64,000 nucleotides of DNA. Source: DASYLJ01 sp036009625. Lineage in GTDB: Bacteria; Desulfobacterota; Binatia; DP-6. This document shows, one piece after another, positions 1 to 8,537 of this stretch. The notes below the pieces were generated by a model. That model searched no databases. It had not been told where the DNA came from and was given only the letters and a program-made list of their open reading frames with translations. Where the stretch lies: contig DASYLJ010000083.1 in NCBI GenBank assembly GCA_036009625.1, positions 1 through 64,000 of the forward strand, read 5' to 3'. A program made the translations under genes and the position numbers. Numbering within the stretch: position 1 is the stretch's first letter; every line of letters begins with the position of its first letter.

Positions 1-326
1 TCGCTGCCGTCGGCGAGCCACCGTACACGCTGGGTGAGGGCGAGGACGCCGAGCTCGTCCCCAATCTCCAGAAGGCGCTCGAACGCCTCATGGTCACGGC
101 GCGCAAAGGCCTCGAGATCCAGCGCTACAAGGGTCTTGGCGAGATGAACCCGACGCAGCTCTGGGAAACCACGATGGACCCCGACCTGCGCACGCTCCTG
201 CAGGTGAAGATCGAGGACGCCGTCGAGGCCGACATCATCTTCTCCACGCTGATGGGCGACGAGGTCGAGCCGCGCCGGAAGTTCATCGAGGAGAACGCGC
301 TCTACGTCCGCAACCTCGACGTCTGA
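1..326 (+). CDS. gyrB: DNA gyrase subunit B, C-terminal end (partial)
   Basis: Only the last 108 or so codons are present; the open frame runs in from the left edge and stops with TGA at 324-326. The reading contains QRYKGLGEMNP followed by QLWETTMDP and ends in YVRNLDV. This is the characteristic end of the GyrB TOPRIM/C-terminal region, which holds the DNA-gate metal site together with GyrA. GyrB supplies the ATPase that drives negative supercoiling. gyrA follows 15 bp later in the same direction, so the two are probably one transcript. In many bacteria this pair lies close to dnaA and the replication origin; dnaA itself is outside the window. Confidence 0.97.
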   Translation, partial: AAVGEPPYTLGEGEDAELVPNLQKALERLMVTARKGLEIQRYKGLGEMNPTQLWETTMDPDLRTLLQVKIEDAVEADIIFSTLMGDEVEPRRKFIEENALYVRNLDV

Positions 327-341
327 GCCGGCAGGGGTCCG

Positions 342-2834
342 ATGGAGCACAATCCGCAGCGGGTTCCCGTCAACATCGAGGACGAGATGCGCTCGTCCTA
401 CATGGACTACGCGATGTCCGTCATCGTCGGGCGCGCGCTTCCCGATGCACGTGACGGCCTCAAGCCAGTCCATCGTCGCATCCTGTACGCGATGTTCAGC
501 GAGGGGCTGCTGCACAACCGGCGCTACTCGAAGTGCGCCGGCGTCGTCGGCGAGGTGCTCAAGAAGTACCATCCGCACGGCGACTCGGCGGTGTACGACG
601 CGCTCGTCCGGCTCGCGCAGAGCTGGAACGTCCGCTACCCGCTGATCGACGGTCAGGGAAACTTCGGTTCCGTCGACGGCGACCCGCCCGCAGCCTACCG
701 CTACACCGAGTGCAAGCTCACCCAGCTCGCCGAAGAGCTCCTTTCCGACATCGAAAAGGAGACCGTCGACTTCATCCCGAACTTCGACGAGTCGACGAGC
801 GAGCCGGTCGTCCTGCCCAACCGGGTTCCGAATCTGCTCATCAACGGCGCTGCCGGCATTGCCGTCGGCATGGCCACCAACATCCCGCCCCACAACCTGG
901 GCGAGGTGTGCGACGGCCTGATCGCGTTGGTCGAGAAGCCGGAGATCACCGTCGCCGAGCTGATGCGCTACATCCCCGGGCCCGACTTCCCCACCGCGGG
1001 GTTCATCTGCGGGCAGAAGCCGATCCGGGACGCGTATCACGACGGGCGCGGCATCCTCACGGTCCGCGCACTCAGCGAGATCGAGACCGACGACAAGACC
1101 GGCCGCTCGGCGATCATCGTCACCGAGATCCCCTACCAGGTGAACAAGGCCCGCCTGATCGAGCGCATCGCGGAGCTGGTGAACGAGCGCAAGCTCAACG
1201 GCATCTCCGACCTGCGTGACGAATCCGATCGCCACGGCATGCGCATCGTCATCGAGCTGAAGCGTGACGCGGTCGCCGAGGTCCTGCTGAACCAGCTCTA
1301 CAAGCACACGCCGCTGCAGGAGTCCTTCGGCGTGAACATGCTGGCCATCGTCGACGGTCGGCCGAAGCTGCTCAGCCTGAAGGACGCCCTGCAGGTGTTC
1401 CTGAAGCATCGGCGCGAGGTGATCGTCCGCCGCACGATCTACGACCTGCGCAAGGCCGAGGAGCGGCTGCACATCCTCGAGGGTCTCAAGATCGCGGTCG
1501 AGCGCATGGACGAGGCAATCGCCATCATCCGTGCCGCCGTCGATCCGCCCGAAGCCCGCGAGAACCTCATGGCGGCGCTCGGGCTGTCGCAGCTCCAGGC
1601 GCAGGCCGTCCTCGACATGCGCCTGCAGCGCCTCACCGGCCTCGAGCGCGACAAGATCATCGCCGAGTACGACGAGGTGCAGAAGCAGATCGCGCGCTAC
1701 CGGCAGATCCTCGGAGACGACCGCGAGGTGTCGAAGATCATCGTCGACGAGATTCGCGAGATTCGCGAGAGGTACGCCGACGCGCGTCGCACCCGTATCG
1801 TCGACGAGGCCGCTGCCATCTCCCTCGAGGATCTCATCGTCGAGGAGGACATGGTCGTGACCCTCTCCCACGAGGGGTACGTCAAGCGGAACCCCGTGGC
1901 CCTCTACCGCGCGCAGCGGCGGGGTGGGCGTGGAAAGATCGGCGCCACGACGCGCGACGAGGACTTCGTCGAGCACGTGTTCGTCGCGTCCACCCACTCG
2001 TACCTGATGTTCTTCACCACGACCGGCAAGGTCTTCTGGCTCAAGGTGCATGAGATCCCGCAGGCCGGTCGCGCCGCGCGTGGTCGGGCCATCACGAACC
2101 TGCTCCCCCTCAAGCCCGAGGAGAAGCTGTCGGCGGTCCTTCCGGTGCGCGAGTTCCAGGAAGGTCGCTACCTGATGTTCGCGACCCGTCGCGGGCTCAT
2201 CAAGAAGACCGACCTGATGCAGTACTCCACGCCGCGCCTGTCCGGCCTCATCGCCATCTCGATCGAGGAGGGCGACGAGGTGGTCGGTGTGCGTCTCACC
2301 GACGGGTCGAGCGACATCATCCTGTCGACCGCCGAGGGCCAGGCCATCCGCTTCGAGGAGACCGAGGTACGGCCCATGGGCCGCTCCACCTACGGCGTCA
2401 TCGGCATGAAGCTCGACGAGGGAGACAGTCTGGTGGCCATCGACATCGTCGAGGACGGGGCCACGCTGCTCGCGGTCTCGGAGCTGGGCTACGGCAAGCG
2501 CACCGGCATGGACGAGTACCGGCGCACGCATCGGGGCGGCAAGGGCATCATCACGATGAAGACGACCGACAAGACCGGTCGGGTCATCAGCGTCCACTTG
2601 GTGAGCGACGACGATCAGCTGATGCTGGTCACCAGCGGCGGCAAGGTCATGCGGTTCCGGGCGAACGAGATTCGCATCATCGGACGCAACACCCAGGGTG
2701 TGCGGCTCATCGACCTCGATGATGGCGAGCGGCTCGCCTCGGTGGCCCGTCTCGCGGAGAACGACGACGCCGCAGCGGTCGAGACGCTGGACGTCGAGCC
2801 CGAGCCTGAACCGGAGTCCACGCCCGAGGAGTGA
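342..2834 (+). CDS. gyrA: DNA gyrase subunit A
   Basis: 830-residue GyrA, the breakage-reunion subunit of gyrase. The N-terminal winged-helix domain has the active-site tyrosine at about residue 121 in AAYRYTE. The quinolone-determining region HPHGDSAVYD (77-86) keeps the Ser and Asp found in susceptible enzymes. The C-terminal six-bladed DNA-wrapping domain carries the GyrA box QRRGGRG near residue 525, which distinguishes gyrase from topoisomerase IV ParC. The tail after the last blade is acidic and Pro/Glu-rich. The start ATG lies 15 bp after the gyrB stop. A perfect palindrome begins one base after its stop codon. Confidence 0.98.
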   Translation: MEHNPQRVPVNIEDEMRSSYMDYAMSVIVGRALPDARDGLKPVHRRILYAMFSEGLLHNRRYSKCAGVVGEVLKKYHPHGDSAVYDALVRLAQSWNVRYPLIDGQGNFGSVDGDPPAAYRYTECKLTQLAEELLSDIEKETVDFIPNFDESTSEPVVLPNRVPNLLINGAAGIAVGMATNIPPHNLGEVCDGLIALVEKPEITVAELMRYIPGPDFPTAGFICGQKPIRDAYHDGRGILTVRALSEIETDDKTGRSAIIVTEIPYQVNKARLIERIAELVNERKLNGISDLRDESDRHGMRIVIELKRDAVAEVLLNQLYKHTPLQESFGVNMLAIVDGRPKLLSLKDALQVFLKHRREVIVRRTIYDLRKAEERLHILEGLKIAVERMDEAIAIIRAAVDPPEARENLMAALGLSQLQAQAVLDMRLQRLTGLERDKIIAEYDEVQKQIARYRQILGDDREVSKIIVDEIREIRERYADARRTRIVDEAAAISLEDLIVEEDMVVTLSHEGYVKRNPVALYRAQRRGGRGKIGATTRDEDFVEHVFVASTHSYLMFFTTTGKVFWLKVHEIPQAGRAARGRAITNLLPLKPEEKLSAVLPVREFQEGRYLMFATRRGLIKKTDLMQYSTPRLSGLIAISIEEGDEVVGVRLTDGSSDIILSTAEGQAIRFEETEVRPMGRSTYGVIGMKLDEGDSLVAIDIVEDGATLLAVSELGYGKRTGMDEYRRTHRGGKGIITMKTTDKTGRVISVHLVSDDDQLMLVTSGGKVMRFRANEIRIIGRNTQGVRLIDLDDGERLASVARLAENDDAAAVETLDVEPEPEPESTPEE

Positions 2835-2835
2835 T

Positions 2836-2853
2836 CGGTTCGACGTCGAACCG
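2836..2853. repeat. 18-bp perfect palindrome, copy 1
   Basis: CGGTTCGACGTCGAACCG is a perfect inverted repeat that starts one base after the gyrA stop codon. Its first 16 bases recur at 15672-15687, again directly after a stop codon (atpC). No T-run follows, so a simple intrinsic terminator is unlikely. Its centre ACGT and ends GTT/AAC resemble parS (10 of 14 positions), but its function is unknown. Confidence 0.7.
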
Positions 2854-2918
2854 GGTTCGGCGCCGATGTTGCCCGTCTTGCGCGGGCTCGACGATCTGGG
2901 GCACGGTCGCGCTCCGCG

Positions 2919-3926
2919 ATGGGAGCACGATCGGTCACGGTGCTGGGCGCAGGCAGTTGGGGAACCGCCCTGGCTCTGCACCTCGCGCGACTCGGGAACC
3001 TCGTCGTGCTGTGGGCGCGCAGCGCCTCGCTCGTCGACGCCATCCGCGCCGCCGGGGAGCACGACCTGCATCCAGGCATACGATTCCCCGACGGCCTCCA
3101 GGCCAGCGGTGACCTCGTGTCGGCGTGCAGTGGCGCGGAGGTCGTGCTCTTCGCATGTCCGTCACACGCGACCCGTGCCGTCGCCGAGCAGGTCAGGCCA
3201 CTGCTGTCGGGTCGACCGCTCGTCGTATCGACGGCGAAGGGCGTCGAACAGGAATCGCGGCAGACCGTCTCCGCGGTGCTGATGGAGGCGCTGGGCCCAA
3301 CCCTCGCCGGGCGGGTATCGGTGCTCTCCGGTCCGAGCTTCGCGCGCGAGGTAGCACGCGATCTCCCGACGGTCGTGACTGCGGCGGCGCGCGAGCTCAC
3401 CGTCGCCGAAGAGCTGCAGCAGCTGTTCAACGGGCCGACGTTCCGGGTGTACACCGCCACCGACGTCGTCGGCGTCGAAGTGGGTGGGGCGGTGAAGAAC
3501 GTCATCGCGATCGCTGCCGGCGTGAGCGATGGGCTCGGCTTCGGATCGAACGCGCGTGCCGCGCTGATCACCCGGGGTCTGGCGGAGATCAGCCGTCTCG
3601 GCATCCGCCTTGGGGCGGATCGCCAGACGCTCTACGGCCTGTCCTGTCTCGGGGACCTCGTGCTCACCTGCACCGGCGATCTGTCTCGGAACCGCACCGT
3701 TGGCCTCCGCCTCGGCCGCGGCGAGCGTCTCGGGGACATCATCGCCAGCATGCGCGAGGTCGCCGAGGGGGTGCGCAACACCGTCTCCGTGCTCGCGCTG
3801 GCGGCTAGCGTCGAGGTCGAGATGCCAATCACGGAGCAGATGGATATGGTGCTCCACCACGACAAGGAACCGCGCCGAGCGGTGACGGATCTGATGTCGA
3901 GACGGCCCCGGCAGGAGCCGGAATGA
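2919..3926 (+). CDS. gpsA: NAD(P)-dependent glycerol-3-phosphate dehydrogenase
   Basis: 335 residues, the usual GpsA length. It reduces dihydroxyacetone phosphate to sn-glycerol-3-phosphate for phospholipid synthesis in the cytoplasm. The Rossmann motif GAGSWG is at residues 10-15. The substrate-side segment GGAVKNVIAIAAG, with the conserved lysine, lies near residue 190, followed by CLGDLVLTCTGDLSRN. It sits 84 bp after gyrA, beyond the 18-bp palindrome, and just upstream of rpmH. The ATG has no clear Shine-Dalgarno sequence, but it places the Rossmann strand at the right distance from the N-terminus. Confidence 0.96.
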   Translation: MGARSVTVLGAGSWGTALALHLARLGNLVVLWARSASLVDAIRAAGEHDLHPGIRFPDGLQASGDLVSACSGAEVVLFACPSHATRAVAEQVRPLLSGRPLVVSTAKGVEQESRQTVSAVLMEALGPTLAGRVSVLSGPSFAREVARDLPTVVTAAARELTVAEELQQLFNGPTFRVYTATDVVGVEVGGAVKNVIAIAAGVSDGLGFGSNARAALITRGLAEISRLGIRLGADRQTLYGLSCLGDLVLTCTGDLSRNRTVGLRLGRGERLGDIIASMREVAEGVRNTVSVLALAASVEVEMPITEQMDMVLHHDKEPRRAVTDLMSRRPRQEPE

Positions 3927-3978
3927 GCCCAGTTCTGTTGACATTCTCAACCCAGCGTGATGAGGAGTGCCGTTTCCA

Positions 3979-4137
3979 ATGAAGAGGACCTATCAGCCGA
4001 GCAACCGACGCCGGAAGCGCACCCACGGATTCCGGGCTCGTATGGCATCACCGACCGGGCGTCAGGTGCTCAAGCGGCGCCGCGCGAAGGGGCGCAAGCG
4101 CCTCACGGTGTCCGTCCCGCCGAAGCAGCCGGGGTGA
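3979..4137 (+). CDS. rpmH: 50S ribosomal protein L34
   Basis: A 52-codon gene. It reads MKRTYQPSNRRRKRTHGFR and continues with RMASPTGRQVLKRRRAKGRK, an unmistakable L34 of the large ribosomal subunit. L34 is usually 44-47 residues; this one carries a short extra tail ending KQPG. A Shine-Dalgarno sequence GAGGAG lies at about 3962-3967. rnpA follows after 4 bp, the near-universal rpmH-rnpA pairing. A TTGACA at 3938-3943 is too close to the ribosome-binding site to be its -35 box. Confidence 0.97.
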   Translation: MKRTYQPSNRRRKRTHGFRARMASPTGRQVLKRRRAKGRKRLTVSVPPKQPG

Positions 4138-4141
4138 CCCC

Positions 4142-4489
4142 GTGGAGGGCTCACGATCTTACCCGAAGGCTGCCAGAGTGCGGCGTCGTCGGGAGTTCCT
4201 GAGCCTCCAGCGAGATGGTCGACGGCGTCACACGACGAGCTTCGTCGTCATCCAGCGAGCCAGTGCCGCGGATGCATCCCGCCTCGGTGTGACAGTGAGC
4301 TCCAGGGTGGGCAACGCCGTCGTGCGGAACCGCCTGAAACGGATCGTCCGGGAGATTTTTCGCCAGCGGCGTTCGTCGCTGCCCAGATCGGTCGATCTCG
4401 TCGTGATCGCCAAACCGGGAGCGGATCAACTCACCTATGCCCAAGCGGCCACCGAACTCGAGCGTGCGCTGGAGCTCACCGGACGCTGA
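4142..4489 (+). CDS. rnpA: Ribonuclease P protein component
   Basis: 115 residues starting at GTG. RnpA binds RNase P RNA and helps 5' maturation of pre-tRNA. The signature RNR helix is visible as SSRVGNAVVRNRLKRIVREIF near residues 52-73, preceded by the RRREFLSLQ segment. It is placed 4 bp after rpmH and just before yidD and yidC, the classic origin-proximal cluster. The RNase P RNA gene itself is not in the window. Confidence 0.95.
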   Translation: MEGSRSYPKAARVRRRREFLSLQRDGRRRHTTSFVVIQRASAADASRLGVTVSSRVGNAVVRNRLKRIVREIFRQRRSSLPRSVDLVVIAKPGADQLTYAQAATELERALELTGR

Positions 4490-4499
4490 GCGACGGCCC

Positions 4500-4724
4500 T
4501 TGCGCGTCGCCGTCCCGGTCGCGGCGGTCCGGTTGTACCAGCGCGTGCTGAGGCCGGTGCTACCGCCGAGCTGTCGATTCGCGCCGTCGTGCTCGGAGTA
4601 CGCGGTGCAGGCCATCGAAGCGCACGGCCCGGGACGTGGCACCGCTCTCGCGGTGCGACGGGTGCTCCGGTGCCATCCGTGGAATGCCGGCGGGTACGAC
4701 CCGATACCGGCCAGAAAGGGCTGA
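4500..4724 (+). CDS. yidD: Membrane protein insertion efficiency factor YidD
   Basis: A small membrane-associated protein with the family core RLYQRVLRP, then CRFAPSCSEYA and RCHPWNAGGYDP. It helps YidC insert inner-membrane proteins. I chose the TTG at 4500, giving 74 residues and the usual N-terminus directly before the RLYQ segment. An ATG at 4437 would extend it by 21 residues and overlap rnpA by 53 bp, which is less likely. It lies between rnpA and yidC, as in many bacteria. Confidence 0.9.
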   Translation: MRVAVPVAAVRLYQRVLRPVLPPSCRFAPSCSEYAVQAIEAHGPGRGTALAVRRVLRCHPWNAGGYDPIPARKG

Positions 4725-4729
4725 TTTTC

Positions 4730-6376
4730 GTGGATCAGAGGCGCGTCTGGCTGGCCGTTGGGCTCTCATTGCTCTTGTTGCTCCTCTACCAGGAGCTCGT
4801 CGTGCGCCGGTATCAGCAGCACCCGCACCCCGACGAGCCCATCACGATGGTGCCTCCGAAGGCCACGGATGGTGCTACTCCCCCGCCCACGACCCCGGGC
4901 GTACCGCCGGCACCGGCGGCGACGGCGGGTGGGAGCATCGCCGTTCCTGTGACTGGTGCCGGGACCGTCGTCGTGGAGAACGACGTCTTCCGGGCCGAGC
5001 TCACCCTGGCTGGTGGGCGCCTGTCGAGCCTGCGGCTCAAGGACTTCAAGGAAACGGTGGCCAAAGACAGCCCGCCGCTCGACCTCGTCGGCAAGAGCCC
5101 CGTTCTCCCGCTCACGTTCGAAACTGGACCCGAGACGACCGATGCCGGTGTCGTCTACACGGCCGACCGTACGACCCTGACGCTGAGTGGCGAGCAGGAA
5201 GGTGCGGTGGTCCTGTCGGGCACCACGGCCGACGGACGCTCAATACAGAAGAAGTTTGCTTTCCGCGGAAACAGCTATCTGTTCGATGTCTCGGGGAGTG
5301 GTGCCGCCCCGGGTACCGGCCTCGTGCTGACGACCGTCGCCAAGGAGGGTGCCGCCGGGGGGCAGAATCCCGGGAAGGAAGTGGCGCTCGCGCTCGCCAA
5401 CCAGAAGCTGGTCGAGCACTCCGTCGACGACATCACCAAGCAGGCGGTCACCGTCGACGATACGCAGTGGGCAGGATTCAGCGCGCAGTACTTCGTCGCG
5501 CTGGCTCTGCCGGCGGAGGGTACGGTCGATACGCTGATGGGGACGGTACCCACTGGGTTGCAGACGGCCGACAACAAGCCGGAGCGAATGCCCATCGTTC
5601 GGCTCGAGGCCTCAGCCGGCGACGGCGTCGGTCCCTATCACGTCTACATGGGGCCGAAGGAGCGGAAGATCCTCGTGGCAGCCGGTCATCAGCTCGACCG
5701 GGCGCTCGACTTCGGATGGTTCTGGTTCATCGCGTTGCCGCTGCTCTACGGCTTGGAGCTCCTGCACAAGGTCACCGGCAACTACGGTGTGGACATCATC
5801 CTGCTCACCACGATCGTGAAGCTCGTCACGATACCACTGACGCAGACGTCGCTTCGCAGCATGAAGGCGATGCAGAAGCTCCAGCCCGAGGTGACCAAGC
5901 TGCGCGAGCGCTACAAGGACGATCAGGTCGCGATGCAGAAGGAGCTGATGGAGCTCTACAAGCGCAACCAGGTAAACCCGTTCTCGGGATGCCTGCCGAT
6001 GGTGCTCCAGATCCCCATCTTCGTCGGTCTGTACAACGCCCTGAATCACGCCATCGAGCTGCGCCATGCGCCGTTCATGCTGTGGATCAACGATCTGTCC
6101 TCGCCGGATCGGCTCACGATTGCCGGCGTACCGGTTCCGGTCCTGACGCTCCTGATGGGCCTCAGCATGCTGGTTCAACAGCGCATGACGCCGCAGCAGG
6201 GCGACCCGATGCAGCAGCGCATGATGATGATCATGCCGGTCATGTTCACCTTCATGTTCATCAACTTCCCGGCGGGACTCGTTCTCTACTGGCTCGTGAA
6301 CAACCTGCTCAGCATCTCGCAGCAGTACTTCATGCTCCGCGGCGACAAGGTGGCCGCACCCGCGCCCAGCGTGTGA
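4730..6376 (+). CDS. yidC: Membrane protein insertase YidC
   Basis: 548 residues from GTG 4730, preceded by the ribosome-binding site AGAAAGGG. It inserts and folds inner-membrane proteins with or without Sec. An N-terminal transmembrane helix (about residues 5-22) is followed by a Pro/Thr-rich linker and the large periplasmic beta domain typical of Gram-negative YidC. The five-helix insertase core follows, including TSLRSMKAMQKLQPEVTKL with the conserved membrane arginine, and FSGCLPMVLQIPIF. The periplasmic domain indicates a Gram-negative-type envelope. The frame is open further upstream, but that part overlaps yidD and is not conserved. Confidence 0.96.
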   Translation: MDQRRVWLAVGLSLLLLLLYQELVVRRYQQHPHPDEPITMVPPKATDGATPPPTTPGVPPAPAATAGGSIAVPVTGAGTVVVENDVFRAELTLAGGRLSSLRLKDFKETVAKDSPPLDLVGKSPVLPLTFETGPETTDAGVVYTADRTTLTLSGEQEGAVVLSGTTADGRSIQKKFAFRGNSYLFDVSGSGAAPGTGLVLTTVAKEGAAGGQNPGKEVALALANQKLVEHSVDDITKQAVTVDDTQWAGFSAQYFVALALPAEGTVDTLMGTVPTGLQTADNKPERMPIVRLEASAGDGVGPYHVYMGPKERKILVAAGHQLDRALDFGWFWFIALPLLYGLELLHKVTGNYGVDIILLTTIVKLVTIPLTQTSLRSMKAMQKLQPEVTKLRERYKDDQVAMQKELMELYKRNQVNPFSGCLPMVLQIPIFVGLYNALNHAIELRHAPFMLWINDLSSPDRLTIAGVPVPVLTLLMGLSMLVQQRMTPQQGDPMQQRMMMIMPVMFTFMFINFPAGLVLYWLVNNLLSISQQYFMLRGDKVAAPAPSV

Positions 6377-6389
6377 CTGAAGCGCGACG

Positions 6390-6986
6390 ATGATATCCGT
6401 CGAGGGCGAAGGTACGAGTGTCGACGACGCGATCGAGAGCACCGCGACGGATGGACTCTCGAAAGTCGGGGTGACGGTTCCGGGCTCGACGCCGGATGTT
6501 TCTCGGGAAACCCACGGCGGCGTCTCGGAGACGGCCAGCCGAATACTCCGCGACATGCTCGGGCACCTCGTGGACGATCCACGCATCGAGGTCTCAGCAG
6601 ACGAAAGCGGGGCGATCACGCTGTCCGTCGTCAGCCAGGACGGTGGCTCGATCATCGGCCGCCGCGGGCAGACGCTCGATGCTCTCGAGCACCTCGTCAA
6701 CCGAATCGTCTTCCGAGACGACAAGGCAGCGCCCGGCCGGATCACCATCGATGTCGAGGGCTACCGGCGACGGCGCGAAGAATCGCTTCGCGATCTGGCG
6801 CGCCGGCTCGGACAGAAGGCACGCGAGACGGGGCAGGTCGTCATCGTGAATCCCCTGAGCCCGCGAGATCGACGGATCGTCCACCTCGAGCTCGAGGCCG
6901 ATCCGAACGTCACTACCCGGAGTGAAGGAGAGGGTCTCTTCCGCCGGCTGCTCATCGTCCCGGAGACCGGGTCGACCCGTCGCTGA
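6390..6986 (+). CDS. jag: Jag/KhpB family RNA-binding protein
   Basis: 198 residues. A KH domain has its GxxG loop in SIIGRRGQTLDALEHLVNR. A C-terminal R3H domain is seen around NPLSPRDRRIVHLEL. Members bind RNA and usually sit next to yidC, as here (13 bp apart). The N-terminal 45 residues look disordered and contain VSRET, which is what a parS site encodes in this frame; the underlying DNA matches parS at 12 of 14 positions. The Jag_N domain seen in many homologues is not evident. Confidence 0.9.
   Translation: MISVEGEGTSVDDAIESTATDGLSKVGVTVPGSTPDVSRETHGGVSETASRILRDMLGHLVDDPRIEVSADESGAITLSVVSQDGGSIIGRRGQTLDALEHLVNRIVFRDDKAAPGRITIDVEGYRRRREESLRDLARRLGQKARETGQVVIVNPLSPRDRRIVHLELEADPNVTTRSEGEGLFRRLLIVPETGSTRR
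6497..6512. promoter_or_regulatory. parS-like site inside jag
   Basis: TGTTTCTCGGGAAACC. Its inner 14 bases match the widespread parS sequence GTTTCACGTGAAAC at 12 positions. The two differences are synonymous within a VSRET-coding stretch. parA-parB lie 1.2-2.9 kb downstream, the expected neighbourhood for a centromere site. Binding by this ParB is inferred. Confidence 0.5.
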
Positions 6987-6994
6987 GTCGCCCG

Positions 6995-7645
6995 GTGGCA
7001 CCGCTCGATTCCGATGAGGTGTCCGGTCTTCTCCTGGCCGCCGAGACGCTGGAAGTCCCGATCGGGGACGCCGGCGTCGAGCGTATTGGTCGTTACATCG
7101 ACCTCCTCCTTCTCTGGAACCAGCGCTTCCATCTGACGGGAGAGCGTGATCGCCGAACCCTGCTGGGCAAGCACGTCGTCGACTCGCTGACGCCGGTGCC
7201 GCTGCTCCCCGAGGGCGGCAGGGTCATCGACATCGGTAGTGGCGCCGGTTTCCCGGGAATCATTCTGTCGTGCCTGCGCCCGGACCTCGAGGTCGTGCTG
7301 CTCGAGGCACGTCGCCGCCCGTGCAGCTTCCTCGCAGAGGCTGCCAGATCCATCCCATTGCCCCTGGCGCGGATAGTGATGTCTCGTGCCGAGGACACGA
7401 TCGCCGAGCTCGGTTGGTCTGCAGGGACGATTATATCCCGCGCCATTCGCCTCGACCGGCTCCTTCCGCTGGCCGTACCGCTCCTCTCACACGACGGCGC
7501 CGTCATCGCGATGCAAACCCCCGCTACGTCAGAGACGGACGCCGCTCGATTGGGGGCCCCGGTCGGCCTCCGCGTGGCGGGCTTGGTCGACTATCGCCTG
7601 CCGGGCGACGAATCTCGGCGCCTGATTCGCTTCGTTCGTGCCTGA
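6995..7645 (+). CDS. rsmG: 16S rRNA (guanine-527-N7) methyltransferase
   Basis: 216 residues from GTG, 8 bp after jag. RsmG uses S-adenosylmethionine to methylate G527 of 16S rRNA. The SAM-binding motif is VIDIGSGAGFPGIIL, preceded by the family hallmark LLLLWNQRFHLTGERD and the KHVVDSL segment. In many bacteria mnmE and mnmG stand between jag and rsmG; both are absent here. The parA gene follows after 68 bp. Confidence 0.95.
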   Translation: MAPLDSDEVSGLLLAAETLEVPIGDAGVERIGRYIDLLLLWNQRFHLTGERDRRTLLGKHVVDSLTPVPLLPEGGRVIDIGSGAGFPGIILSCLRPDLEVVLLEARRRPCSFLAEAARSIPLPLARIVMSRAEDTIAELGWSAGTIISRAIRLDRLLPLAVPLLSHDGAVIAMQTPATSETDAARLGAPVGLRVAGLVDYRLPGDESRRLIRFVRA

Positions 7646-7650
7646 CCTCC

Positions 7651-7700
7651 AGGCCGCGTTTCCCGGGTGACATGTTGTGTGCTACACGCGTTTCCCGGTC
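7651..7700 (+). repeat. Direct repeat of CGCGTTTCCCGG upstream of parA
   Basis: The 12-mer CGCGTTTCCCGG occurs twice between the rsmG stop and the parA start. Each copy contains GTTTCCCG, which is also one half of the parS-like site in jag read on the minus strand. It may be an operator or a ParB half-site array controlling parAB. This is inference from sequence alone. Confidence 0.4.
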
Positions 7701-7713
7701 GGAGGGGACGTCG

Positions 7714-8511
7714 ATGGGGCGCGTGGTAGCGGTGGCGAATCAGAAGGGCGGGGTGGGAAAGACCACGACCGCCATCAATCTTGCCGCGGCACTGGCGCTC
7801 TCGGGCCACCGGACGCTGCTGATCGATCTCGATCCACAGGGCAGTGCCACCACTGGCGTCGGTCGCCACTCATCCGATCTCCACGGGAACGTCTACGAGG
7901 TGGTCATAGACGGACGGGCGGCCGCGGAGGTCACGCACCCGACCTCCGTCGAGAATCTCGACGTCATGCCGGCCACGCGCGACCTCGTCGGAGCCGAGGT
8001 CGAGCTGGTGAACCTTCCCGACCGTGAGCATCGCCTGTTCACCGCCATCGCTCCGATCCGTGAGGCCTACGAGTACCTCCTGATCGATTGCCCGCCGTCG
8101 CTCGGGCTGCTGACGGTCAATGCGCTTCGAGCAGCCGACGGCGTCCTGGTTCCGCTGCAGGCCGAGTACTACGCCCTCGAGGGACTGACCGCGTTGCTCG
8201 ACACCGTGGGCCGCGTCCGCGACGCCCTGAATCCGACGCTGGCGCTCGATGGCCTGGTGCTGACGATGTTCGACGGGCGAAACAGCCTCGCGCGGCAGGT
8301 CCAGACCGAGGTCCGGACCCACTTCGGCTCGCAGGTCTACAGCACCGTGATTCCGCGCAACGTGCGGTTGTCGGAGAGCCCGAGCCACGGGGTGCCCGTG
8401 CTGATCTACGACCCGAGCTCGCGGGGCTCCGTCGCGTATCAGGCGCTCGCCGTCGAGGTGCTGACGCAGCAGCATGCCGCGCCGTCGGGCACCGTGGCGC
8501 GGCCTGGATAA
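7714..8511 (+). CDS. parA: Chromosome partitioning ATPase ParA (Soj)
   Basis: 265 residues from ATG 7714, preceded by CGGAGGGG as ribosome-binding site. It has the deviant Walker A motif KGGVGKTT at residues 11-18, with the signature lysine of ParA/MinD ATPases, and the Walker B segment LLIDCPPSLGLLT. The ATP-bound dimer binds DNA nonspecifically and drives ParB-parS segregation. The frame stays open far upstream over rsmG, but the family start is the chosen one. parB follows after 26 bp. A 12-bp direct repeat CGCGTTTCCCGG lies just upstream. Confidence 0.97.
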   Translation: MGRVVAVANQKGGVGKTTTAINLAAALALSGHRTLLIDLDPQGSATTGVGRHSSDLHGNVYEVVIDGRAAAEVTHPTSVENLDVMPATRDLVGAEVELVNLPDREHRLFTAIAPIREAYEYLLIDCPPSLGLLTVNALRAADGVLVPLQAEYYALEGLTALLDTVGRVRDALNPTLALDGLVLTMFDGRNSLARQVQTEVRTHFGSQVYSTVIPRNVRLSESPSHGVPVLIYDPSSRGSVAYQALAVEVLTQQHAAPSGTVARPG

Positions 8512-8537
8512 TTTAGACAGAAATTAAGGAGTATCTC

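Noticed and set aside
1747..1770. Short tandem GAGATTCGC repeats in gyrA
   Set aside because: They encode a repeated Glu-Ile-Arg in a coiled coil, an ordinary coding effect.
3938..3943. TTGACA as -35 box for rpmH
   Set aside because: With a normal spacer, transcription would start after the GAGGAG ribosome-binding site, and no good -10 sequence is present.
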